From Candidatus Cloacimonadota bacterium (lineage in GTDB: Bacteria > Cloacimonadota > Cloacimonadia > Cloacimonadales > Cloacimonadaceae): DNA of 64,000 nt. The stretch is taken from contig JALOBM010000002.1 in the NCBI GenBank assembly GCA_023228285.1, positions 13,473 through 77,472 of the forward strand. The letters are read 5' to 3'. The translations under genes and the position numbers were made by a program. The notes under the pieces are model-generated. The model did no database searches and was not told where the DNA came from. It saw only the letters and a list, made by a program, of their open reading frames with translations. The first letter of the stretch is position 1. Each line of letters begins with the position of its first letter. This document shows positions 1 to 8,268 of the stretch, piece by piece.

Positions 1-500
1 AATACAATCTGTACGCGGGATACTACTTCAGCCAGCTCGTCCGGGCAGCCTTCGATCCAAAAATTCATGGTGTCACAGGCCACGTGATTGTAGGATTGTG
101 TCTTTTCCAAAACCTGCAATTGCAGATTCGGATGTATGTTTGCGAGGAGCAGAGAGTGGCAACTGATGCAACTCTCGGGCAGACGGGGCACAAAATCCGC
201 AAAAACATTAAGCTCTGTAAGTAGTGTTTCCGCCTTATTCAGATCATGATACTCTCCGGTCCAGCGGAAGGTTTTTCCTTTAGCCCGCTCCAAACCATCC
301 AAATCCACACCATGACGCTGTAGCACTTGGATTGCCGATGCAGGATAATCGCTTCCCACCACGCCAATCAGTTTCACATTAGTGAAATATGATGCGGAAA
401 TGGAGCCGTACACCGCCGAGCCTCCGATTGCGTCCACCACAGTTCCGGAGGGCGTGCTGATGGTATCCAGTCCGACGGATCCCACTATTACCAGGCTCAA
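1..500 (-). CDS. PfkB-family carbohydrate kinase, N-terminal part (cut by window edge)
   Basis: The reverse strand reads without a stop from the window edge to a TTG at 498-500. The first residues, LVIVGSVGLD, followed by IGGSAVYGS and LIGVVGSDYP, are the N-terminal substrate-binding strands of the ribokinase/PfkB sugar kinase family. The ATP-binding end with the DTxGAGD motif would lie outside the window, so substrate cannot be assigned. The TTG start overlaps the TGA of the small membrane-protein gene (TTGA), with GGAG 9 bases upstream inside that gene, which implies translational coupling at the end of the long minus-strand operon. No ATG or GTG closer to the conserved first strand fits better. 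Confidence 0.8.
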   Translation of the reverse strand, partial: MSLVIVGSVGLDTISTPSGTVVDAIGGSAVYGSISASYFTNVKLIGVVGSDYPASAIQVLQRHGVDLDGLERAKGKTFRWTGEYHDLNKAETLLTELNVFADFVPRLPESCISCHSLLLANIHPNLQLQVLEKTQSYNHVACDTMNFWIEGCPDELAEVVSRVQIV

Positions 501-727
501 GGATTCTGCTCCATACCACTTGGCTCTGGCATATCCAATCCGGTTTCGACAGAATCACGTTCAGCACTCATGATCATTTGCTGATTTCCGCCCATTCGCT
601 TCAACACAGTCATCGCATAGATCAATGCTACCAATACCAACAGCATGACTATCAGACGAGGCCAGTTGTAGCCCTTTTTACGGCGGCTGCGCCAACGTTC
701 TTCGATCTTATCGTTCAGATCGTTCAT
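497..727 (-). CDS. small single-pass membrane protein
   Basis: A 76-residue protein with a basic N-terminus (EERWRSRRKKG), one hydrophobic helix at about residues 24-42 (LIVMLLVLVALIYAMTVLK) and an acidic tail. No family was recognised. Its ATG overlaps the end of the aminotransferase gene by four bases and its stop overlaps the start of the sugar kinase, so it is clearly within the operon. By the positive-inside rule the N-terminus should be cytoplasmic and the roughly 34-residue tail exported. It could be a small accessory subunit, but nothing in the sequence says of what. Confidence 0.65.
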   Translation of the reverse strand: MNDLNDKIEERWRSRRKKGYNWPRLIVMLLVLVALIYAMTVLKRMGGNQQMIMSAERDSVETGLDMPEPSGMEQNP

Positions 728-1926
728 GAACTAATCTCCTTGAGAAAATCGCTAAAGCGGTTTACGCCCTTGCTTAGGTTTTCCATACTGTTCGCATAAG
801 AAAAACGCACGGTCCCCGATACTCCAAAAGATCCGCCGTCCACCATCGCTACATGGTGCTTTTCCAACAGCGCATTACAGAATTGAGCAGCGGTATTCAT
901 GCCCAAATGGTTGTTTTCCAGATACCAACTGATATCCGGCATTATGTAAAAAGCACCTTGTGGTTTTTTGCACAAGATGTGCGGGATCTTCATCAACATA
1001 TCATAGAGGTAATCTCTGCGTTTGCTAAATTCCTTGCGCATATTTTCAATGGAATTGTCTTCCTCATTTAAGGCTGTGACGCATGCCTTTTGGGTGATGG
1101 AATTCACGCAGGATGTACTATGCTCCTGCACTCTGCCAGCAGCGCCGATAATATGTGTAGGACCTGCGGCATAACCCAATCTCCATCCTGTCATCGCGTA
1201 TGCCTTGGATACGCCGTTCACGATCACTGTATGATCTTTGGCTTCTGGGCTGATTGAAGCAATTGATATGTGTTCCACATCGTCGTACACCAATCTTTCG
1301 TAGATCTCGTCCGAGATAATCAGGATGTTGTTTTTGATGCAGATATCGGCGATTGTTTCCAGTTCCTTGCGGTTATAAACCGCTCCAGTGGGATTGCCCG
1401 GTGAATTTAATATCAATACCTTGGCACAGGGGCTGTCCTCAATGGCTTTTTGCAAAGCTTCCGGGCGCATCTTGAATCCCTCGGAGGCTTCGGTGGGGAT
1501 GTAAACCGGAACTGCATCGGCCATCATAGTTTGATACGGATAAGATACCCAATAAGGCATCGGAATCAACACCTGGTCATGAGTATCGCATGTTGCAATC
1601 AATACGTTCAATATAGATGCTTTAGCTCCCGGAGACACTAAAATATCCTTGGGAGTATAGTCCAAACCATTATCGCGTTTTAGCTTGGCGCAAATAGCTT
1701 CCCGCAGCTCCATGATTCCAGCATTTGCAGTATAGCGCGTGAAGTTTGCATCAATAGCTTTGTGAGCTGATGCCTTGATGTAATCGGGAGTATTAAAATC
1801 CGGCTCTCCCACTCCGAAGTTCACAACATCGATTCCCGCCTGCCTCATCTGCGTAGCCTTGGCTGATAAACTCAAAGTAGGCGAGGGTTTGATCAATTTG
1901 GTGCGGTTGGATAGCTTGATGGCCAT
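724..1926 (-). CDS. PLP-dependent aminotransferase, aspartate aminotransferase-like (class I)
   Basis: A 400-residue fold-type I aminotransferase transferring an amino group between an amino acid (probably aspartate) and a 2-oxo acid in the cytoplasm. Visible landmarks are the N-terminal VNFGVGEPDFNTPDYI, the SPGNPTG turn at 175-181, the cofactor aspartate D206 (ISDEIYE) and the PLP lysine K241 in VSKAYAMTGWR. Length and motifs match the bacterial aspartate/prephenate aminotransferase group (I-gamma type). The ATG at 1926 has a strong upstream GGGGGA. It follows pta in an operon; in an amino-acid fermenter it could supply the first deamination step. Substrate is inferred, not shown. Confidence 0.9.
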   Translation of the reverse strand: MAIKLSNRTKLIKPSPTLSLSAKATQMRQAGIDVVNFGVGEPDFNTPDYIKASAHKAIDANFTRYTANAGIMELREAICAKLKRDNGLDYTPKDILVSPGAKASILNVLIATCDTHDQVLIPMPYWVSYPYQTMMADAVPVYIPTEASEGFKMRPEALQKAIEDSPCAKVLILNSPGNPTGAVYNRKELETIADICIKNNILIISDEIYERLVYDDVEHISIASISPEAKDHTVIVNGVSKAYAMTGWRLGYAAGPTHIIGAAGRVQEHSTSCVNSITQKACVTALNEEDNSIENMRKEFSKRRDYLYDMLMKIPHILCKKPQGAFYIMPDISWYLENNHLGMNTAAQFCNALLEKHHVAMVDGGSFGVSGTVRFSYANSMENLSKGVNRFSDFLKEISS

Positions 1927-1941
1927 CTGTTCCCCCTATAT

Positions 1942-2934
1942 CTATTTTAAATTTTTCGCCATCAATAACACAAGAATGGCTGTATTCACTATATCCTCGG
2001 CGGAACAGCCGCGAGAAAGATCACATATGGGAGCAGCCAGACCTTGTATGATGGGGCCTATTGCTTCGTAGCCTCCCAATCGCTGAACCAATTTGTAACC
2101 GATATTCCCGGCTTGCAGATCCGGAAATACCAAAGTGTTTGCATGCCCCGCTACACTGCTGTCTGGAGCTTTGGACTTCGCTATCTTTGGAACTATTGCC
2201 GCATCCAATTGGAGTTCTCCATCATAAGCAAAATCCACTTTTCGGGCATCCAAGATTGACTTTGCTACGCGTACTTTCTCCGCTAGCTCATGATCGGCAC
2301 TACCCTTTGTGGAGAAAGAGAGCAGCGCCACAAAAGGCTCATCACCCAAGATTGAACGTCGAGTGATTGCAGTGGAGTTGGCAATATCTGCCAATTGTTC
2401 AGAATCGGGATTTGGTACTACGGCGCAATCCGCAAATAAATACGTGGGATCACCCGCGCGCGGTGATACCATTATAAAGGTAGAAGATACTGTTTTCAGC
2501 CCCGGCATCACGCCCACCACCTGCAAAGCGGCACGCAATACGTCCGCAGTGGTGTTGGCCGCACCAGCCACCATTCCTCCCGCCAGTCCCTTTTTTACCA
2601 TCATCGCACCAAAATACAGCGGATTCTTCATGGTTTCCAAGGCTTGTTCCTTGCTGACGCCCTTTTCTTTGCGCCGCTGATGGAAGGTCTCGGCAAAATC
2701 CTCCAATTCAGTACTTTTCACTGGATTTATGATTGTGCAAGAGGAGATGTCCGCTCCCAATTGAGCGGCATTGTTTGTCACTTCGGCTGGTTCGCCCAAG
2801 AGGATTACTCTGGCAATCTTCTGTCCGGCCAGACTTGCAGCGGCGGCCAGAGTTCTTTGGTCGTGGGATTCGGGTAGTACAATGCTTCCGCCGATGGCGG
2901 TTGCTCTTCTTTTCAAAGTTTCCAAGATGTGCAT
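1942..2934 (-). CDS. pta: phosphate acetyltransferase
   Basis: A 330-residue short-form phosphate acetyltransferase, converting acetyl-CoA and phosphate to acetyl phosphate. Recognised from the PTA/PTB family blocks SPRAGDPTYLFADCAV, YDGELQLDAAIVP and ANTLVFPDLQAGNIGYK near the C-terminus. The length is that of single-domain Pta, without the N-terminal DRTGG region of long enzymes. The start ATG directly abuts the stop of glyS (TAAATG), with GGAG inside the glyS end serving as ribosome site. With an acetate kinase, not found in this window, this would make ATP from acetyl-CoA, the end of many amino-acid fermentations. Confidence 0.93.
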   Translation of the reverse strand: MHILETLKRRATAIGGSIVLPESHDQRTLAAAASLAGQKIARVILLGEPAEVTNNAAQLGADISSCTIINPVKSTELEDFAETFHQRRKEKGVSKEQALETMKNPLYFGAMMVKKGLAGGMVAGAANTTADVLRAALQVVGVMPGLKTVSSTFIMVSPRAGDPTYLFADCAVVPNPDSEQLADIANSTAITRRSILGDEPFVALLSFSTKGSADHELAEKVRVAKSILDARKVDFAYDGELQLDAAIVPKIAKSKAPDSSVAGHANTLVFPDLQAGNIGYKLVQRLGGYEAIGPIIQGLAAPICDLSRGCSAEDIVNTAILVLLMAKNLK

Positions 2935-5037
2935 TTATTCTCCATTTTTATCGGAATCTACTACTATCAAAGAGAGATCAGCTACTTTTATAAACTCCGC
3001 ACGGATGGCAGCCAGGAGCTTGTGCCGGTTTTGCCTGAGGATAGGATCTTCGCAATTTACCAACACATTATCGAAGAAAGCGTCGATTTTTTCGCCAAAG
3101 TCCACCAGTTCCAATAGTGCACCCGGATAATCCAGATGCAAAAGGGCCTCTCCGATATTTTTACTTAGGCTGCTCAATCCATCGTATAGATCGCGTTCGG
3201 CTTCACTTTCAAAGAGTGCAGGATCTGCGGTTGCCAGTCCTGTTTCTCTTTCTATGATGTTCGATACACGTTTGAAGCCAATAACCAATTTAACAAAACT
3301 GCTGTCCTGCCTCAATTCCTCCAAAGCACGAGCCTTGGCTATCAGATGAGGTAAACGCGCAAATCCTGCCACACAAACGCTGGCCACGGTATCATAGGCG
3401 ATGCCCAGTTCTTTCAATAACCAGTTTACACGCTGGGCAAAAAAGCTCTTACAATTGTCCTTGCTGCCTGGTTTAAGCTGCACCTTGTTTGTGGACAAGA
3501 TATCGAAAGCAAAGTCAATCAAGTGTTCCAGATCTATATCCCAAGCCCGGTCGGCAACTATCTGAACCAAGCCTCCGGCTGCTCTGCGCAAGGCAAAAGG
3601 ATCAGCGCTTCCCGTGGGCATCAGCCCCACTCCGATAATCCCACATACCGTATCCAATTTATCCGCCACCGCACATATAGCACCGCAAACGCTCTGCGGC
3701 AGGCTGTCGTTGCTGCCCCGGGGCATATAGTGCTCGTAGATGCCTTGAGCCACTTCCGGATCCTCGCCAGCAACCAGAGCATAGTGCATGCCCATATAAC
3801 CCTGAAGCTTGGCAAATTCCTTTTCCCCCAGCATCAAGCTCAAAAGATCTGCCTTACACAGTTGAGCGGTTCTCATTACCTTAATCTTTTGTGCATCATC
3901 ATAACTCAATTCGCAGCAAAGATACTCGCTTATTGCCAGGATTCGATTGGTTTTGTCTGCCATTGTGCTCAGTTGTGATTGAAATACCACCTCTGTCAGA
4001 TGGGGTACAAATGCATCCAGACCACGCTTGCAATCTTCCTCAAAAAACCACAGAGCGTCTTCCAGCCTTGCTGCCACCACTTTCTCATTCCCGGCTTTGA
4101 TGATTTCACTTTGTTTGGGATCTCCGTTTGAGATGAAGACAAATTTGTTGCTCAAAGCTCCATCAGCGCCATACACAGAGAAGTATTTTTGATTTTGGCT
4201 GATTGTAGAAGTGATGATTCTCTCCGGAAGTTTTAAAAAGGAGGCATCAAATTCCGCTATCACTGCCCAGGGATACTCCACCAGATTACATACCGTTTCC
4301 AGCAACCGCTCATCCGGTTTTACCATGAGACTGCCATCTGTAAACAGGGTGGAGAATTGATCGGTTATCATGGAGCGACGTTTCTCCCGATCCACGATCA
4401 CACAACCAGAGGTCATAGCGCCTTCATAGTCTGCAGCACTTTGGATTTCGATGCTTATATCCAGTCCCAGATAGCGGTTTCCAAAGCTGGTTCTGCCGGA
4501 GCTGATGCCATGAAAATCCAAATCTATGATCTGAGTATCCCACAAAGCTACGATCCAGCGGATGGGACGGGAAAAAGCCAAGCTCTTGCTTTTCCAGATC
4601 ATCTTTTTAGGCAAGGGAATCTGGCTGATGGCTTCTGGAATCCAATCCCGCAGGATTTCCCTGCACTGCATGCCTTTTTGCACAAAGCTAACCGCGATAA
4701 ACTCGCCTTTCTCCGTCTTTTGCACAAAGACATCCTGTTCTGCCGCACCGCATTTGCGTACAAAACCCATACCGGCTTTGCTGAGGTTTCCTTTGTCATC
4801 GTATGCGATAGTCACAGATGGACCCGTTTTACAGATCTCCACATCCGCTTGCTTTTCCGGAAGGCCGGCGGCAGATATGGCAAGTCGACGCGGTGTGGAG
4901 CCTATGCGGATTTCCCCATGATCCAGATTTTGCTCTGAAAGCATTTTTTCGAAAGATAGCTTGATACTGTTGATGGCAGGCACTATTACACTATCCGGCA
5001 GTTCTTCAATTCCCAGTTCAAATAAAAAGCTGTGCAA
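2935..5037 (-). CDS. glyS: glycyl-tRNA synthetase beta subunit
   Basis: A 700-residue beta chain of the bacterial alpha2beta2 glycyl-tRNA synthetase. The N-terminus FLFELGIEELPDSVI, the block RPIRWIVALW, and the C-terminal anticodon-binding region (ARALEELRQD) are diagnostic. The beta subunit binds tRNA-Gly; the catalytic alpha subunit (glyQ) lies 36 kb away at 41.4 kb on the other strand, so the two halves are not one operon here. The start is a TTG at 5037: no in-frame ATG precedes the conserved FLFELG block, and AGG lies about 8 bases upstream. It sits between a PorV-like gene (14-base gap) and pta (abutting). Confidence 0.96.
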   Translation of the reverse strand: MHSFLFELGIEELPDSVIVPAINSIKLSFEKMLSEQNLDHGEIRIGSTPRRLAISAAGLPEKQADVEICKTGPSVTIAYDDKGNLSKAGMGFVRKCGAAEQDVFVQKTEKGEFIAVSFVQKGMQCREILRDWIPEAISQIPLPKKMIWKSKSLAFSRPIRWIVALWDTQIIDLDFHGISSGRTSFGNRYLGLDISIEIQSAADYEGAMTSGCVIVDREKRRSMITDQFSTLFTDGSLMVKPDERLLETVCNLVEYPWAVIAEFDASFLKLPERIITSTISQNQKYFSVYGADGALSNKFVFISNGDPKQSEIIKAGNEKVVAARLEDALWFFEEDCKRGLDAFVPHLTEVVFQSQLSTMADKTNRILAISEYLCCELSYDDAQKIKVMRTAQLCKADLLSLMLGEKEFAKLQGYMGMHYALVAGEDPEVAQGIYEHYMPRGSNDSLPQSVCGAICAVADKLDTVCGIIGVGLMPTGSADPFALRRAAGGLVQIVADRAWDIDLEHLIDFAFDILSTNKVQLKPGSKDNCKSFFAQRVNWLLKELGIAYDTVASVCVAGFARLPHLIAKARALEELRQDSSFVKLVIGFKRVSNIIERETGLATADPALFESEAERDLYDGLSSLSKNIGEALLHLDYPGALLELVDFGEKIDAFFDNVLVNCEDPILRQNRHKLLAAIRAEFIKVADLSLIVVDSDKNGE

Positions 5038-5051
5038 AATACATACCTGTA

Positions 5052-6011
5052 TCAGTTAGAAAAATTGTATCTCAAACTCAGTTGATTGGTGATACCCAGA
5101 TCCCCGTACGATTCCACGGCGTAATCCAGGTTAAAATTGCGTATCTTCCAGCCCAATCCCAAGCTTCCTCCGCCAGTTATGCCTGCCAGACCACCCATAT
5201 TGTAATCCGCGGCGTTGCTCTTGAAGCCTCCCCTTAGTGATAAAGCTGAATTGAGCGCAAAATCAATGCCCACTTTCACCCCAAATTTGTCCCCGCTTAC
5301 CTTACCCAGATCCAATGCTGTGTCCAGCTTCGGCATCAGCTTTATGGAAATACCAGCACCATAACTGAGCGGTAGATGTTCTTTGAACTTGGTGTTGCTG
5401 TAATATGAGCTCTGAAATCCCAGATTACGCACCGCCAAACCTACTTTGATATTGGGATTTGCCGTATGATGCAGAATCCCCATGTCCACCATCACTGCGG
5501 AGGCAGAATGGCCGTCGATGCTGTCGTAGATCATCTTCAGGCTTCCGCCGATATCCAGGGCAGGACTAATGAAGCGTGCCGCCGAAACCCCAGCGACTAT
5601 GCTGCTGGCCCCAAAGCTTTCTCCAGTCTCGATCAGATCGCCCGAACTGCTGATCTCTGTGCGGTCCATCTGGCCGCTATTCCAGTACATCAGGCTTGCA
5701 CCATAAGCTTCATATATGTTTTTGGGATATACATAATGAATCGCTCCGCCGGCACTACCCACCAAGTGATCCAGAAAAGTGCTGCTTATCCCATGATTTG
5801 GAGCCCGCAGAATTGCAGCGGGATTCAGATTCTGCGCTTCCTGATTGGATGGCAAGCCCAGACCCGCACCGCCCATCGAGGCAGTACGCGCACCATAGAT
5901 TAGTTTCAGGGTATCAAAGCCCGTGCTGCCAGCGTCATCACTCTGTGCCGCTAAGGGCACCAGACTAATCAGCAAGAGAAGCGATAATGCTATCTTCAAT
6001 CTTGTGAACAT
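5052..6011 (-). CDS. PorV/PorQ-like outer-membrane barrel protein
   Basis: A 319-residue exported protein with a signal peptide at about 1-22 (basic MFTRLK, hydrophobic core, cleavage near LAAQS). The mature start, FDTLKLIYGARTASMGGAGLGL followed by a NLNPAAI block, is characteristic of the PorV/PorQ (UPF0164) family, FadL-like 14-strand barrels of type IX secretion. The rest alternates short hydrophobic strands and ends in an aromatic-containing strand (LRYNFSN), as outer-membrane proteins do. In the phyla where it is studied, PorV shuttles cargo to the surface attachment complex; the two sorting-tail proteins in this window would be plausible cargo. Its start overlaps the upstream PTS IIA-like gene by 47 bases. 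Confidence 0.8.
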   Translation of the reverse strand: MFTRLKIALSLLLLISLVPLAAQSDDAGSTGFDTLKLIYGARTASMGGAGLGLPSNQEAQNLNPAAILRAPNHGISSTFLDHLVGSAGGAIHYVYPKNIYEAYGASLMYWNSGQMDRTEISSSGDLIETGESFGASSIVAGVSAARFISPALDIGGSLKMIYDSIDGHSASAVMVDMGILHHTANPNIKVGLAVRNLGFQSSYYSNTKFKEHLPLSYGAGISIKLMPKLDTALDLGKVSGDKFGVKVGIDFALNSALSLRGGFKSNAADYNMGGLAGITGGGSLGLGWKIRNFNLDYAVESYGDLGITNQLSLRYNFSN

Positions 6012-6438
6012 AATTGTACAACTCCCAATCTGAGTTTGCTCCCAGTAGTGTGGCTCGATTCTCTTCTGTGCGCAAATACTCAGACAAATTGCGCAAGATT
6101 TTCATATACTCCTGATTAGAGTTCTGCGGAACCGCTATCATAAACACCAAATTGACAGGTTCGCTATCCACAGAATTGAAATCCAGCGCCTGGGAAATCA
6201 TACATACAGCGATGCGAAGGCATTCTACTGTGAGATCCCTGGCATGTGGGATGGCTACTCCCTTGCCGATACCTGTGCTCATGATTTCTTCGCGGCCCTT
6301 AACTGCCGCTAAATAGCGATCCGGAAAGCTGAGACAACCGCTGGCTGACAATAAGCATGCCATATAATTCAGACAGTCACTCTTACTTTGAAACGCATCA
6401 ACGATGCGCACTAATTCTGGTTTGAATAAAGCGTTCAT
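5965..6438 (-). CDS. PTS EIIA type-2 (fructose/nitrogen type) domain protein
   Basis: A 157-residue single-domain protein of the PtsN/FruA EIIA fold. The phospho-accepting histidine is H65 in GKGVAIPHARD, preceded by the usual REEIMSTGIG and followed by PVNLVFMIAVP. No sugar permease, HPr or Enzyme I is nearby, which favours a regulatory (PtsN-like) role rather than sugar uptake. It lies 57 bases behind a PAS histidine kinase, and its last 47 bases overlap the PorV-like gene in another frame. Phosphate donor and target are unknown. Confidence 0.85.
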   Translation of the reverse strand: MNALFKPELVRIVDAFQSKSDCLNYMACLLSASGCLSFPDRYLAAVKGREEIMSTGIGKGVAIPHARDLTVECLRIAVCMISQALDFNSVDSEPVNLVFMIAVPQNSNQEYMKILRNLSEYLRTEENRATLLGANSDWELYNYVHKIEDSIIASLAD

Positions 6439-6495
6439 ATCCTACCATGGTTATATTGTAAAAGTCATACTTTTTGAACCCTGTCTTGGAGTCAA

Positions 6496-7653
6496 TCAAA
6501 TTCTCTCCGAGAACCGGAGATAAAACTTGCTGCCTTTGTTTAGCTTGCTTTCCACGCTAACACTTGCCCCCAACAGACGGGCAAAATTGTCCACCAATAT
6601 CAATCCTAAACCACTGCCTGATTCATTAGCTGTGCCATACTGCCTTAGATCGTTATCCAATTTGAAGAGCTTGGGTAAATGACGCCGTGAAATACCAATC
6701 CCGTGATCTGCCACACATAGCTCCAGGCCATTTGGCTGCTTTTGCATACGCACGCATACTGTGCTTTTCGGGTACGAATACTTGATGCTGTTGGAGATCA
6801 GATTGCGCAAGATCGATGAGAGTAACTTCAAATCCGTCTCTAACATCACATCTTCATCATATACAAATTCCAGTTCTATCCCTTTTTGGGTGGCGGCTTT
6901 TCGATAGTGATCCAAAGCGTAGTTCACGGTTTTAATCATGGACACATACTCTTTTTGACACACTATCTTGCCGGTTTGCAATCTGGCCCAATCTAAAAGG
7001 TTTTCCAATAAAGTGTAAATTCCCCGGGCGGCATTGTGTACCTGCAAAAGAGCTTCCTTAACCTCAGCCTGGCCAAAGATACTGAAGTTTTCAGCTACAA
7101 ATTCCGAGAGCGAGATGATGGCGTAAACTGGATTCTGCAAGTCATGCGCCAATAGCGAAAAAAAGCGATCTTTCGTAGCGTTCAGTTCAGCAAGATCCTC
7201 AGCAGCCTGTTTCAGGTCTTCCTCTGCTTTACGGCGGACCGTGATATCCAAAATGAAGCCTTCCAGATATACTGGATTGTGGTGCTTGTCGTAAACTGCA
7301 TTACCCTTTTCCCATACCCAGCGAATTTCATGGTTGCTATTGTAAATGCGGTATTCCACCTGAAACTGCGTATGTTTTTTCACTGCTTCCGCCACTGCAT
7401 CACTCACTTTTTCCAAATCATCCGGATGAATCAAACTCGCATAACTCACAGTAGCATTACACAAAAGATCCCTGGCGGGATACCCGGTTATATCCGCACA
7501 ACCTTCCGAGATAAAGAGCATCGACCATTTGGAATCGTTTATACAACGATATGCCATACCTGGTAGATTATGCATCAGGTTTGGCAGATACTCTGGATTA
7601 GCCTCTTGTATCGAAGTTGCTTGCTGAAACTTCCTGCCGGTTTTGTTCATCAT
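6496..7653 (-). CDS. cytoplasmic PAS-domain sensor histidine kinase
   Basis: A 385-residue kinase without membrane segments. One PAS/PAC domain spans about 25-145 (DITGYPARDLL, HPDDLEKV, and the PAC ending GFILDITVRRKAE). A short coiled linker (EEDLKQAAEDLAELNATKD) leads to the HisKA domain with phospho-acceptor H170 in FFSLLAHDLQNP, then the ATPase domain with N box NLISNSIKYS, G1 VADHGIGIS and G2 GSGLGLILV. No response regulator is adjacent, so it is an orphan kinase by position. It heads the minus-strand run, with a good promoter just upstream; it probably senses a soluble or redox cue. Confidence 0.93.
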   Translation of the reverse strand: MMNKTGRKFQQATSIQEANPEYLPNLMHNLPGMAYRCINDSKWSMLFISEGCADITGYPARDLLCNATVSYASLIHPDDLEKVSDAVAEAVKKHTQFQVEYRIYNSNHEIRWVWEKGNAVYDKHHNPVYLEGFILDITVRRKAEEDLKQAAEDLAELNATKDRFFSLLAHDLQNPVYAIISLSEFVAENFSIFGQAEVKEALLQVHNAARGIYTLLENLLDWARLQTGKIVCQKEYVSMIKTVNYALDHYRKAATQKGIELEFVYDEDVMLETDLKLLSSILRNLISNSIKYSYPKSTVCVRMQKQPNGLELCVADHGIGISRRHLPKLFKLDNDLRQYGTANESGSGLGLILVDNFARLLGASVSVESKLNKGSKFYLRFSERI

Positions 7654-7679
7654 TTTTCCATTCTTTTACATTAAGCTTC

Positions 7680-7707
7680 ATATTATCTGGCTTTCACATA
7701 TTGTCAA
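7680..7707 (-). promoter_or_regulatory. sigma70-type promoter of the histidine-kinase operon
   Basis: On the minus strand TTGACA (7702-7707) and TAATAT (7680-7685) are separated by 16 bases; the expected start is near 7673, giving a leader of about 20 bases before the ATG at 7653. Both boxes are near consensus. Confidence 0.7.
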
Positions 7708-7872
7708 GTTTCAATTTCGCTGGCATTTCCCCTTTTCCCTATCCATCCTGTTTTTTTCTGCTATCGATCCCTTCTTCCTCCGATACTGTACGATATGCAT
7801 TTAGCATGTGGCAAAATTTCCTGTTAACAAAATCCAGAGAACAATAGAGTAACCCGGAGGGAGAAATAGATC

Positions 7873-7900
7873 ATTGCGAGGGTGCGTAGCGAAGCAGAGC
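7873..7900 (+). repeat. short dispersed repeat C, copy 1
   Basis: Begins ATTGCGAGGGTGCGT and matches the reverse complement of 21501-21529 at 25 of 28-29 positions with one gap. It lies about 160 bases before the 80-bp element here, and about 190 bases before it in the 21-kb gap. Confidence 0.5.
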
Positions 7901-7941
7901 TATACGTAGCTCAGAAAAAAAGACATAGCATCGGAATGCTA
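7897..7941. repeat. two consecutive perfect hairpins
   Basis: GAGCTA-tacg-TAGCTC (7897-7912) and TAGCAT-cgga-ATGCTA (7926-7941): two six-base-pair stems with four-base loops, 13 bases apart. No U-run follows either in a terminator position on the plus strand, although the spacer between them is A-rich. Confidence 0.5.
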
Positions 7942-8058
7942 CGATACAGTGTTCAACAGCGAAGGTTTGAAGAGGACCACACATTCCATGAATAAAACAA
8001 TCTGCGTGATCTGTGTACCATCAACAATCCTCAAGACTATGCTCTACCTCAAGGTTCA

Positions 8059-8138
8059 GCTATGGCGAAGCGGATATTATCAGGTTATCATCCAGTGCCC
8101 ACTCGATGATAGCGACTTTATATCCCGTTCAACATGAG
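8059..8138 (+). repeat. 80-bp palindromic element A, copy 1
   Basis: Aligns without gaps over 80 positions with copies at 21718-21797, 49625-49704 and 57604-57683. The shared core is GGTTATCATC-AGTG, flanked by GATAT on the left and CTTTATAT on the right. Inner arms TATCATC/GATGATA pair perfectly; the outer arms are more degraded than in the 21.7-kb copy. It ends 130 bases before the M1 peptidase start. Confidence 0.75.
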
Positions 8139-8268
8139 ATAATCCACAAGGTGTGAATATGCGCTCTACCGCGCTAATGATAACACTACTCAAAAGGATT
8201 AATCTCCTATAAATGGAATAAATCATGCATAAATTCAAGGTAGAAAATACTTACTTTTGGAGTTCACT

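Larger units (their letters stand above)
7654..8268. other. 615-bp divergent intergenic region with repeats
   Basis: Between the minus-strand kinase and the plus-strand M1 peptidase. It holds the kinase promoter (7680-7707), a short repeat shared with the 21.5-kb gap (7873-7900), two small perfect hairpins (7897-7912 and 7926-7941) and one copy of the 80-bp palindromic element (8059-8138). The possible reading frames here are short and lack family resemblance, so no gene is called. Confidence 0.6.

Noticed and set aside
4357-4938. 193-codon frame antisense to glyS
   Set aside because: glyS is fully conserved on the other strand; this is a shadow.
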